From contig JAHBMJ010000139.1 of assembly GCA_018398765.1 (NCBI GenBank), positions 28,050-55,590 on the forward strand: a stretch of 27,541 nt of DNA. Direction: 5' to 3'. Made by a program: the position numbers and the translations under genes. Source of the stretch: Chromera velia (taxonomy: Eukaryota; Sar; Chromeraceae). The notes beneath the pieces are model-generated. The model did no database searches and was not told where the DNA came from. It was given only the letters and a program-made list of their open reading frames with translations. Positions within the stretch are counted from its first letter, which is position 1. The number at the start of each line of letters is the position of its first letter. Shown one piece after another: positions 7,312 to 17,000 of this stretch.

Positions 7312-9947
7312 ATGAGTCTTTGTCTTGTGAGCCTTATTCTGGCAGTTGGATTCTGCCTCTGCCTTCCTGTGGCAGGTTCTGCTCCCTCCTCTGTCCTTCC
7401 ACAGGCACAGAAGGAAGTCCGGGACGTGCTCTCTAGAGGGAGAGCTCTCCAAACAGGTGGGCAACCTTCCCTCTTTTGTGTTCCTTCATTCAACCCACAT
7501 CCCCGTCTCCGTCTCGCAGAACGATTTGGCCTGAAAGCGCATTGCGTGGGTTCCTTCTCCTCCTCATACACCCATCCATGGATTCGTCCGCCCTTTCTTT
7601 CTTTGTGAACGCGGACTCGGGGGTGACGCACGCACGCACCTGTTCGACCTCTTCCATCCGCTTTTGCTCATCGACTCTGAGGAGAGGTATCTTTGCCTGC
7701 TGTCATCAATTGTGGAGTAGCGGTGTCGACGGCCGTCTTTGTCGATCATTCTTTTCACTTTCCCTGGTCTGTATGCAGAGACATGCGAGGTGCCCGCTAA
7801 TGTTACCACCATGTTCAGCAGCCGTCTCCATCCTCTGCTCGCGCGGGAAGGGAAGAGATGCCCCCGCCGCTGACTTCCATCAGGACAGGCGAACAACCAC
7901 GCGCAGTGTATCTGGAGTGTCCTGAGGGGCACGAGTGCGCAGTTTGGAAGAAATGGGTGGGCGCGTGGTCGAGAGCAACCCCGTACTCGTGCTACTTCGA
8001 CGTGGAGTGCGTCGACGGACAGCTGAGGGTCGCGACAGAGGATAGCTGGAGGCACCTGAACGTCACCTGCACAGGTGGGGGGGGGAGGACTTGGCAAGCA
8101 AAGAGGTGCATGTCTCGTTTTGCCTGTAAGGCAGTTTGCGCAACTGTCCGGCACGGTTGTGTGCGTATGTGTTGTTTGTATCTGTAGAGAGACGTACCGG
8201 TGTGTGATTGCACCTTCTCGTCACACAGACGGAGACGTATAGTTCCCACCGAACACGCAGTGGCCTCTCTTCTTCTTTTTCTGCTTTTTTTTGTTCACTG
8301 CTGCGAACCGGATGGACCCTTTCTCTCTCTCTTTCTGTGTCCTGAACCTCCTGGGTGGACGTGCATGTTCCCCTATACATCTACTGCATTTCTTCTTCCT
8401 TTCCTTTCCCTTCTTCAGATCCTGAGGAGAAATGCGACGTTCCTTCGGATCTCTCGGGGGTCTCCAACGAGGGGGGCTTTCTCCATCCTCTCCTGTCAGT
8501 GAAGTCGGAAGAGCCCCTCTCCCTCGGAATCGGAGAACAGAAAGTGGACCTCCAGTGCCCTCAGGGGTACCAGTGCGCTCGGTGGTGGGCTGAGAGCCAA
8601 AACTGGAGACCGCATTGCTACGCTTACATCGGGTGTGAAGAGGGCGAACTGAGGACTAGCAGTCCGGCGCACATTACCTGCTCCGGTGAGGTGGGGGGGA
8701 GCATCTCAATTGCTCTTTCTTTTCACAACGTCTTCCTTGCTTGTCAACTCTCGATCGAGTGATGTGACTGGTTTCCTCTCCATTCCCATTCTGCTTACCG
8801 ACTCTGTGGTTGGTTGCACGCCTCAGCAAACCTTCCTTCCCCTGCTTTCCTGTTTTTGTAGGTCCAGATGGATTGATTGTTGGTGCTCGATCTCAGCGTG
8901 ATTTTGCTGCCTGGCTACTCAGGGAGAGAGAGAGAGACAGACAGACAGGCAGGCAGGCCGGCAGGCAGATGGGCAGACGGACGGACGGGCAGAGAGATAG
9001 ACCTTCAGCCTTCGCAGAAGGACTTGGAGTGAGAAGCGACGATCCAGGAAGAGTGCCCCATCCCGGCCGTCCGTGGAACCTCTCGAAGGAGGGCCGGTTG
9101 ACACGCTGCATGCAGACTTCATACATGCATGTGTGAGCCTCTCTGTGCCGAGCTTTCCGTTTTTCAGCTTGATGAAAACATCATATTGACGTCTCAAGTC
9201 CATCTCGCTCCCTGTAATTTGCATGCAGAGACGAATCTTCTAGGTCAGGGTATTGTTGAGCCTGTCGACCTGACCCCTCAGCTCCCCTCTGTGTTTGAGG
9301 GTCAGACTGGGTCCCCCCTTTCTGTCTCTGTGACAAGAGGGTTTCAGAACGCAACCGTGAACGCGGATTTTGATTTCTGTGGCGGGAGTACTTTTGAGGC
9401 GGGCGTGTGGTTCAGTCTCCGCGTGCCCTCTTCGAGCGGGGACGGCCCTTTGAGAGTTTCTGTTGACACCTGCACAGATACTTCCGTCAGTTACTCTGGG
9501 GAGGGAGCGGGGGCTTGTTACTTGATTGTCCTCTTTCCGCGCGGCGAAGCTCTCTGTTTTTTTCTGCCGCACTCTCTCTGGTCCTCTTCTTAAGGGAGTG
9601 AGCAGGGATTTGATCTTCCCTGCCTTCTTCTGCCAGGGTCTTTTCCCTCTTCTCTCTGTCTCCTTTTCTCTCTCTGTGTCTCATCTCTTTTTCCTTCCTT
9701 CCTTCTTGTCTGCCTGCAGATCGACACAGTGATGGGAGTCGTGGCAGGAGAGAACTGCGGGTCCAACGCGCTGATGTGTGAGTGCGTGGGGTTCAGCAAC
9801 GACGACTGCGGCTATCAGTCTCGCGTCTCCTTTGAGGCCGAGGCCGGCAAGCAAGTGTTTGTTCTCGTCAGACCGTACAGAGCCAGCTGGAACAACCCAG
9901 ACGATACCTTCACCCTCTCGGTAACTCTTGAGAGAACGAGCAGCTAA
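7312..9947 (+). CDS. Secreted protein with two cysteine-rich repeats and a PPC-like domain
   Basis: Exons I can support are 7312-7456 (signal peptide MSLCLVSLILAVGFCLCLPV, cleavage near VAG), 7779-8074, 8419-8685, 9229-9485 and 9720-9947 (stop TAA 9945). Exons 2 and 3 each encode one copy of the same domain: C-[DE]-V-P, LHPLL, GEQ, CP-x-G-[YH]-x-CA-x-W, later two cysteines and TC near the end. Most junctions are phase 1, as in domain shuffling. Exon 2 starts in one frame (ETCEVPANVTTMF) and ends in another, so about one base is missing near 7845-7865. The link between exons 3 and 9229 is ambiguous: direct, through a 21-nt microexon 8862-8882, or through 8862-9028 plus 9168-9485, all phase-compatible. 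The C-terminus (FDFCGGSTFEAGVWFSLRVP, then SIDTVMGVVAGENCG and CGYQSRVSFEAEAGKQVFVL) follows the bacterial PPC (pre-peptidase C-terminal) beta-sandwich pattern. The protein is extracellular and its ligand is unknown. Confidence 0.65.
8923..9000. repeat. AGAC/AGGC/GGAC microsatellite
   Basis: A GAGA run, then CAGACAGACAGGCAGGCAGG, then GACGGACGG. It lies between clear exons of the PPC-domain gene. If the alternative exon 8862-9028 is used, it would encode an Arg/Gln/Gly-rich insert, which I think less likely than intronic. Confidence 0.85.
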
Positions 9948-10623
9948 AGGAAGGCTTGGGAAGGATTGAGTGGTTTATTCAGAACCCAATCGGCATGTAT
10001 GCAGAGAGAAGGAAGGAATTCAATTTCCTCCATTAAGTTTCGTTTTGATCATGCAAAGGATCAATCACTCCGGAAAGAAAGACAGAACAGGTTGGTTGCA
10101 TTACTCGTCCAGGACTGGGATTGGATTCCGAGTTTTTTTTTCTTGGCGTTTTGCCTGCAGGGAAAGTGCGAAGGGGATGTGAATGAGAGTTGAGGGAAAA
10201 TATAGTACACAAACCGTGTGACAGGGAGAGATTCCTATGTTCTTAGTAGTGATGGTGGAAAAAGGATTGGTTAGGGGTTTCACCTTCAGAGTATGTTCTA
10301 TTCTATCCGGCCAGGGAAAGACAGAAGAAGGTTTCTAGGTAATGGATGGCATGATTGATTTGATATCGGGGTGGTGGTGAGGCTCTTCGGTGATAGATGG
10401 AGAATGGAGCTGGCCCTGGGTGACCGAAAGTCCTGCACTTCAGATGTTTTCTCTGTCCTGTCTTTGCTTTCCTGGCAGAATTAAATGGATGCATGCATGC
10501 ATGTGCGTATATATGTGGCTCTCTTTTTTCTTTGGCTGCCGATGTGTCATCTTTCCTTCGTTGAGTCTGTCCGAGAGCGCGTCAGAGAGAGTCGAACCCG
10601 CTAGCCTGAAGATGGATGCATGG

Positions 10624-10655
<32 letters not shown>

Positions 10656-11330
10656 GATGGATGAGGGCATGAAGTATGCGAGAGATCGATGGCTTTTCCG
10701 ATATGCAGTCGAGTTGTCATCTGAATCGAAGTTGGGATGAAGAGAATAGGAAGGTCGTCATGTTTCATTTCTCAGTTCGCACTCCCCTATGATCGACGGG
10801 AAACAAGTGGTCGATGATGCGGTGCATCGCCTATCTGTCTGCGTGCGCACGGAGCAGTACATAACGATACGGATCCAACCTTGATTCGCCTTCCAAGAGA
10901 GTCAAGGAGCGAGCGGATACAGGGGGAGAAGTTTCAAGAGCGAAGTGGTTAGTAGCAGCCGGTGCAAGAGGGATTGGGGAGTTGAATTAAATTCAATGCG
11001 ATCCGATGTACGTATCTTTTTCGATCAAAAGATCGTTCGACATCGGATTCTAGGTTCGATTGAGAGAGCCTGTCGACGTCATCATCATCATCATCATTAT
11101 TATTATTGATTGGTCTGTAGGCCATCATACAATGCTATACAATGCATCATCATTCACCATCGTCATCGGCCCATGGATGAGCGTCTAGCGTTCAGCTGGT
11201 TCGACACGCATGCAGTTAGACACACTGCCTGTTTACTTTTTGAACGGGCAAGTATCCTCTAGAATATCTTCCTGCCCAATAAAACCGTCATAACCACTAG
11301 CACAGACAACTGTAGACTTAGTGTAGAGTG
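9948..11330. other. Intergenic region, no gene seen
   Basis: 3' flank of the PPC-domain gene. Holds a GCATGCATGCATGTG run near 10490, a (GT)n tract at about 10629-10653 and a (CAT)n(TAT)n tract at about 11081-11106. A 9-10-bp inverted pair (GATCCGATGT near 11000, ACATCGGATTC near 11040) could form a stem but does not fold as a tRNA. No convincing ORF. Confidence 0.4.
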
Positions 11331-11366
11331 ATAAGTAAGTAAGTGATAAGTGATTTAGTGGTGCCC

Positions 11367-11517
11367 TTGAGCACTGTCGCCGTTTTGTCTTGTAGAGGCG
11401 TAATTTCAAGTAATTTGGTCGCCTAAATAAGTGATAAGTACTAGAATAAGCTAGAGAATAAGTGATTTATTCTAGGAGCTTATTGGCGCCTTAGATTGAG
11501 CACTGTCGCCGTTTTGT
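11367..11517. repeat. Pair of direct repeats spaced 129 bp
   Basis: TTGAGCACTGTCGCCGTTTT occurs at 11367 and again at 11496, each followed by TGT-TT-GTAGAGG with small changes. GTGATAAGT and CTAGAATAAG motifs repeat between them. The pair sits immediately left of the foldback element at 11555 and is probably a remnant of another repeat. Confidence 0.75.
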
Positions 11518-11554
11518 TTAGTAGAGGTCGCCTGGCTAGGAGGTCACCCCCGCA

Positions 11555-12067
11555 TGTTATAAACCATCCTGGTTTATACCTACTGTCTGGCTTACGTATG
11601 CTTGTGTGCGTTGCGGGTCAGCCTCGTCCCTTGCGGTGTAAGCAGTGCACCGCCCCTGCAATGCCTGTCAGTCGGCCCCGGATGGCATGCGTGCAGGCTT
11701 ATGATAAGAACCATATTGGTGTATGATCTACTGGTAGGCTTAGCTGACAGATTTATGCAGGTTGGACTCTATCAGTCAGGAGGAGTGTCATTCCATGCAG
11801 TACCAAACATAATTATAAAATAAGGACAACGATCATACTCTTTGGGTGTGAGGATACATATTGATCGATCAGTCGTTGCATGCCAATGCATGCAATAGGC
11901 CCGTACGCTACGGTACGCATGCCATCCAGGGCCGACTGACAGGCACTGCAGGGGCAGCGCACTGGTTGCACCGCAAGGGACGAGGCTGACTTGCGATGCA
12001 CACAAGCATACACAAGCCAGCTTAGGCCCACCTAGACATTAGGTATGAACCAGGGTGGTTCATAACA
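11555..12067. mobile_element. Foldback (long-TIR) element with CCGCA target-site duplication
   Basis: Left arm 11555-11692 and right arm 11915-12067 are inverted copies of each other. They begin TGTTATAAACCATCCTGGTT on the left and TGTTATGAACCACCCTGGTT on the right, and share long blocks such as GTCAGCCTCGTCCCTTGCGG. The right arm has an extra ~15 bp. The arms flank a unique core of about 222 bp. The element is bounded by CCGCA on both sides (11550-11554 and 12068-12072), a 5-bp target-site duplication. No transposase is encoded, so it is non-autonomous. The family is not recognised. Confidence 0.85.
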
Positions 12068-12072
12068 CCGCA

Positions 12073-12306
12073 AATATAATAGCTAAATTATAAACCATGC
12101 AAAAATTATAATGGCTTCGACAGCTAGCTTTGTTCTATACCAGTAGTAGTAGGAGGCTTTGTTTATAAAGCATGATAAAGCATGATACTAGCCGTGACAT
12201 CCACTGACTGAGTATGACTCTATATAAACGACAAGATTTTAATGACTGTTATAAGCTCCAAAGTGATGTGCACAGCCCTGCATGGGTTACATAACCTAGT
12301 ACATAA
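12073..12306. other. AT-rich spacer, nothing recognised
   Basis: AT-rich sequence between the foldback element and the decayed ORF, with a TATAAAGCATGATAAAGCATGATA near-duplication around 12164-12188. No gene seen. Confidence 0.3.
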
Positions 12307-12810
12307 CGGTTATTTCTTATAATTTATGACATAGATCATGACCTCACACCACCTTCCAAGGAAACTTCCGCGCTAGCCCCCGCATCCTTTCGCACCTCCA
12401 CACCCCACAAAAGCGATTCCACATCTTTCCGTTTCACCCAAAGGCCGAAACATGTCATTCCATTTTCTCAGGAGTGGAAAGCGATTCTTTACTACCCGGG
12501 TAAGGACTTGTCCCAACTGAACCCTGTGAGTGATAACTCTGGTCTTATGCCCCTCGTCTTTCAGTACAGCAAGGGGTAAACAGAGAAGCTGGGGGCATTG
12601 CCAATTACAGTCGCCCATGGTTGTGGCTGGGACGTGCGGCCTGCGGGAGAGGGTAACTTGACGGACAGGGCAGGCTTCGCTAGGCGAGTGCGCGCTCGCT
12701 TTATGATTTACAAGACTGACCGGCCGTGGAATGTTAGTGTACTTTCTGCTTCAAAGGCTGTTGCAACGGCCCTTGAAGATTTGATGAGAAGGATACCAGA
12801 GGCAGTATAG
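12307..12810 (+). pseudogene. Decayed orphan ORF interrupted by one in-frame stop
   Basis: One frame stays protein-like from about 12307 to TAG at 12808, broken only by TAA at 12577-12579. Before the stop it reads ...RPKHVIPFSQEWKAILYYPG... and ...SDNSGLMPLVFQYSKG; after it ...LPITVAHGCGWDVRPAGEG... and DRPWNVSVLSASKAVATALE. The composition (Trp, Tyr and balanced hydrophobics on both sides of the stop) is that of real coding sequence, and no ATG stands at the 5' end, so it looks like a truncated fragment of a larger gene. Its position among repeats suggests a transposon or integrated-virus gene. I do not recognise the family. An exon pair with the stop in a tiny intron is less likely because no good GT-AG pair surrounds it. 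Confidence 0.45.
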
Positions 12811-12979
12811 AAGCCATCGTTGCGTCATAGTGCTCAATTAACAAGAAGCGTTTTCTGGTGGCAAGAGGGAGGCACAAAGCAGCAACAGACGGCAGCATAG
12901 AGGGAGAGGCATGCTAGACATCCGGTACTAGAGGAAGACTGAGTGAACTAGAGTACTAGTGAACAAACTGATATTTTCT

Positions 12980-13229
12980 CTAGGTGACGCACAGTGGAAA
13001 AAAAAAAAACAGAATAGACATGTCGACATTTTTTTTTTCTTTTTTTTTTTTAGTCTGATGGTTAAAGGTCCAAGTGAACGTAGCAAAAGTAGGTTTTATA
13101 GTTAGATGTGTTTTTGTTATCTATGTTTGCATGGCACTTCCAATAAAATAATAATAAAAAAATAAAAAAGATTATATAGGCTTCTCAAGATTTTTTTTTT
13201 CTTTTTTTTTATTATTGTGCGTCGCCTAG
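12980..13229. mobile_element. MITE-like element, 14-bp TIR, 250 bp
   Basis: Terminal inverted repeats CTAGGTGACGCACA (12980-12993) and TGTGCGTCGCCTAG (13216-13229) differ at one position. Just inside each end is a homopolymer run: A12 on the left, and interrupted T runs on the right and near 13030. The core is AT-rich and non-coding. The outer CTAG is palindromic, so it may be part of the TIR or a 4-bp target-site duplication. Confidence 0.7.
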
Positions 13230-14028
13230 TGTTTTCTTTCTTTCCCCCTTTCTTTCTTTTCTTCGTTCCTTCTTTCCTACCTATTAAAGCCTTTACGATT
13301 TCTTTAGCTCTTCAGAATCTTAAACGAAGTTCTTCTTCTTTTCCCTAAAAGATAATCTGCGTCAGCACACCCAGACCAGAACGGTCCTTTTCTCTTTTCT
13401 AAATGTATCCATGTTCTACCGGCCTAGCTACCGGTAGTTACAATGGCTTCAAAGTGGAATGGAAGAATGCATGTGTTGTGATATGATGTGTCGTTGGATG
13501 TATGCATGGTGTGGAGTAATGTGTATTGATGTATGGTGCAAGGCGGACGCCAAACAACTAGCATGCAGGTCTAGGGTTTCGGCCCCGAACACAATCTAAT
13601 CCTGTAATCCTGTAGAAACGCCTAGACTCAGAGGCTAGCACGGAACTAGGTGCGGAACGAATTAATTAATCAATTAATCAGGCAACATCAAGCGTGCCTT
13701 AGGGCGTGCCGAAGGCGCGGCGATTTCAAATAGGTACGTTAGACCGCTAAACCGCCTAGCGTATACAGTTACTACTCGTTCAAAAATGGACCTTTAAATA
13801 GTGTTTTTGAAAATATAATTTAATTTAGTAGATCGAGTCTTGTTTTAAAGCGTCCTAGTAAACCGTCAAAGTTATTTTCAACGCCGGAGCCTAGAGAACC
13901 GTGATGCCGTGTTATACCAGCCGCGCGGGCCGGGCGGGTTCCGCCGGTTATCAGTACTGGTGTGCCAACACCACTGCAACAGTGGTGTTGAATCTGCACG
14001 TTTCGATTGGAATCCATGTTTATTCTAT
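13230..14028. other. Repeat-derived spacer with a perfect hairpin
   Basis: CT-rich then AT-rich relic sequence (AATTAATTAATCAATTAATC near 13662) with no coding signal. At 13966-13990 CAACACCACTG, loop CAA, CAGTGGTGTTG form a perfect 11-bp stem. It lies about 40 bp beyond the stop codon of the minus-strand fusion gene, so it would be in its 3' UTR or flank. AATCTGCGTC near 13354 echoes the satellite unit at 6488. Confidence 0.4.
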
Positions 14029-17000
14029 TCACTGACAGTTCCCGTTCACTCCACACGCCGTGAGGACCATCTCAGCAGCAAAGTCATCCGACTCCGGTGC
14101 CAGCAATCCAGCACCCTCTTCGGAATCTGCCCCACCCTCCCCGTTTATTGCCCTGCCTGCTTCCCCTTCATGAGAGAGAAGCCCTCTTCCTTCTTCCTGT
14201 ACAACCTGTGCTCGACTGCGTGCATCTCCAGCAATGTCCTCAGAGTCTCTTGGCTCTTCTGCTGCATGTACACTTGAAGAATCGGCAGCAGAGGAAGAAG
14301 GGGGAGGTTGAAGAGACGCAGAGGAGGCCATGAGATCTTCAATCAAGTCAGCCTCCATCTGCTCGTGGCGTGGCTTTACAGACTGGCTGCCCTTTTCCTT
14401 TCCTTTTCCAGTCTCTTCGCCTCCTCTTCCCTTAGTTCTCGAGGAGGAAGATGCTCCTCCCTCCTTCTCCCTGCGAGCCGCCCTCTCCCCCTGTCTTCCC
14501 CTGTCGGTGTCTGAGATGGAGATGAGAGGTCGGAGGGCTTTGAGGAGAGAAGAGAACAAGTTGGGGTTTTCAAACTCTTGCTGACTCAGGAGCATCTTCA
14601 CGCGGTGTCTCTGCAGGAAGGCAGGCAGACAGAGAGAAGAACAGAAAGAAAAAAGAGATGTCAACCTCTAAACTCTCCGTCTTCTTACTCAGGGCAAATC
14701 AAGGACCCTAGCAAAGCCCCTCCATTCCATCCCTCCCTCCATCCATCCATCCATCCATCCAACAAGACAACCAGGCAGACAGGAAGACAGACGAACAAAC
14801 CAACAGACTATACGGCTCTTCCTTTTCCCTCCTCCTTTTCAGGCACAGAATAGACAAAAAATAAAGAATGAACAAAACAAGACAGAGAGACTCAGGCAGT
14901 CGGGCAAAAAGACAGAACGAAGAAGAAGAAGAAGAGGAAGAAGAAGGAGAACCCAGACCTCTTTCGGTGCAGCAAAGCAAGCGGGGCAGTTGTCGGGCAC
15001 CACAGGGAGTTTCACCTCCTCTGCGAACTGCGCGAGCTGCCTCTCTCTGCACAGAGCGAGAGGCCTGCACACACGGAGGTCGCCTTCCTCGACTGTGTAG
15101 TGGGCCTGCATGGAAGGAAAAGGTTGGACGAGCAAAAGCAAGAGCAAAGACGGACAGAAACAATTAATCCAAAAAATCCGTCTCTACGTTCTATTTGCAG
15201 TGGACTTAGCAGACAGCCTTGAAGTTAATGGGCAGAGGGCATGCGAGAGACAGCGCGTGCGTGAAGGGAGAAACTTCGAAAGAGATTGGCTCGGGGAATG
15301 AGTAAGCGGTTGTACGCTGGAAGGATGAAGATGCTGCACCAGAGTAGAAGATGGTTTGCAAGGATTGAATGAGCATATCAAAAAGAATGGCAGTCAAAAA
15401 GAAGAGACATGTGGACGAATCCAATAAGGGCCAAGCATTCTACGCGCATCTATCGGTAGACAAGAGTGACGAAAATTCAATCCGAACGGTCTTCGAGAAT
15501 TCCGACAAGAAAGAGTACATGACTGACTGACTCACTGACTGACTGACTGACCGACCGACCGACTGACTGACTGACAGACTGACTTTCATGGTGTTCAAGG
15601 TTCCATTGTGGAAGGCAGACATCACGAAGGACTCCGCCAAGTCGTCCAGATGCTGGCCGAGAGCGAGAACTGTGTACCCATACTGCATGTGAGCGTGTAT
15701 ATGTATTTACAAATCATCTCCTCAGAGTCGAGTGTGCGGACTCGATTCCAACGAGAACAATTCGAAAAAAAAAAGACAGAAATCGATGTAGTTGATTGAT
15801 TTGTGTGAGGTGTTGGTGCGGGGCACGAAGGGGGGGTTCTGGGGGCAATCGGGAGAAAGGAAGAGGGGGTTGAACGGAAAAAGAAGGGTTCACCAATTCC
15901 TTCAGAAGTCAAGTGTGTGCAAGGGAGAGAAAAAGAGTGAGTGCCTTTCTTCGTGTCGTGCCGGAACACATCCTTTTCTGTCAATCATTCAAAAGAGTGA
16001 GAATCATAATGCACTTCAACATGAAAAGACTGCCTGTTAGAACGACTTGACGGACCTTTCGCATACAGCTGTACAGAATGCCTCTCTTCATACGCGAGCA
16101 GAACGCACACACCGATTGCCTCTGCATGTGGTGTTTTGCGAGCTCAATCAAGGGAAAACTGAGGAAATGGTAAGTGATGCCCAGCTCCTTGCAGTACTCC
16201 ATCAACGAATGGGGTTTGTATTCGGGTGTCTGGGGATCGACGGTGGCGGCCGCGACCTCAAAGCGGACTGGGGCCCTGCGAGAGAGGTCTCGCAGCAAGT
16301 GGAGCATCGAAAGACTGTCCTTGCCCCCGGAAAGTCCGACAAGCACCCGATCTCCCTCCCTGATCATCTCAAAATCCCTCACAGCCTCTCCAACGAGACG
16401 ACGAAGGTGTTTGGGTGTGTCGATGAAAACGCCTTTCGGGACAGGACGGGAAGGGGACGTGACGGCAGAGGGCCAAGAGCTCAGGTGCCTGCTGACCCTC
16501 TTCGTACTTCCATTTGCTGTTTTTTCTATTACCTGTTCAGGGGCTCCGTTCACGTCTTGCGCAGGAGGGTGTTTCTTCTCTTCCTCTTCTGCCCCAACCA
16601 TTCCTTCTCTTTCTTCTTTCCTGCACACCCCCCTTCCGTTGGGCTCTCGTCCCTTTTCCTTCCTTTTCTGCCGTGCATACATCTCCGACAACTCAGCTGT
16701 GCCGTCCACTATGCAAACACCTGTCCCTCGCCCCTTGGATTCTCCCTCTCTTTCCTGGCTGGAGCTCGAGTGATTCTCTGCACCAGCTGCTGGAGACTGA
16801 GAGGGTGCGGAAGGGACCTCCAATTCCTCTGTTGTGGTGTCATTCTTTGTCTGCACTGTCTCCCCCTCCGTGTTCCTTCCTGTCGTTTCGTTTTCTCTCC
16901 CGTTCGTACTGCTGTCTCCTGTAGGGTGGAGACGACAGGCGTCCTCCTCAGGAGACGGTTTTTTTGTCTGAACCGAATCTGAAGCCCCGTCTTTCTTCTT

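Noticed and set aside
10990..11070. Possible tRNA gene (GGTTCGATT box with nearby stem)
   Set aside because: Stem and box do not form a cloverleaf, and no A-box lies at a proper distance.
11496..12031. ORFs in the foldback arms on both strands
   Set aside because: They mirror each other because the arms are inverted copies; composition is not protein-like and no domain is seen.
15521..15583. Short regular repeats considered as a CRISPR array
   Set aside because: It is a plain GACT microsatellite with no spacers, inside an intron of a eukaryotic gene.
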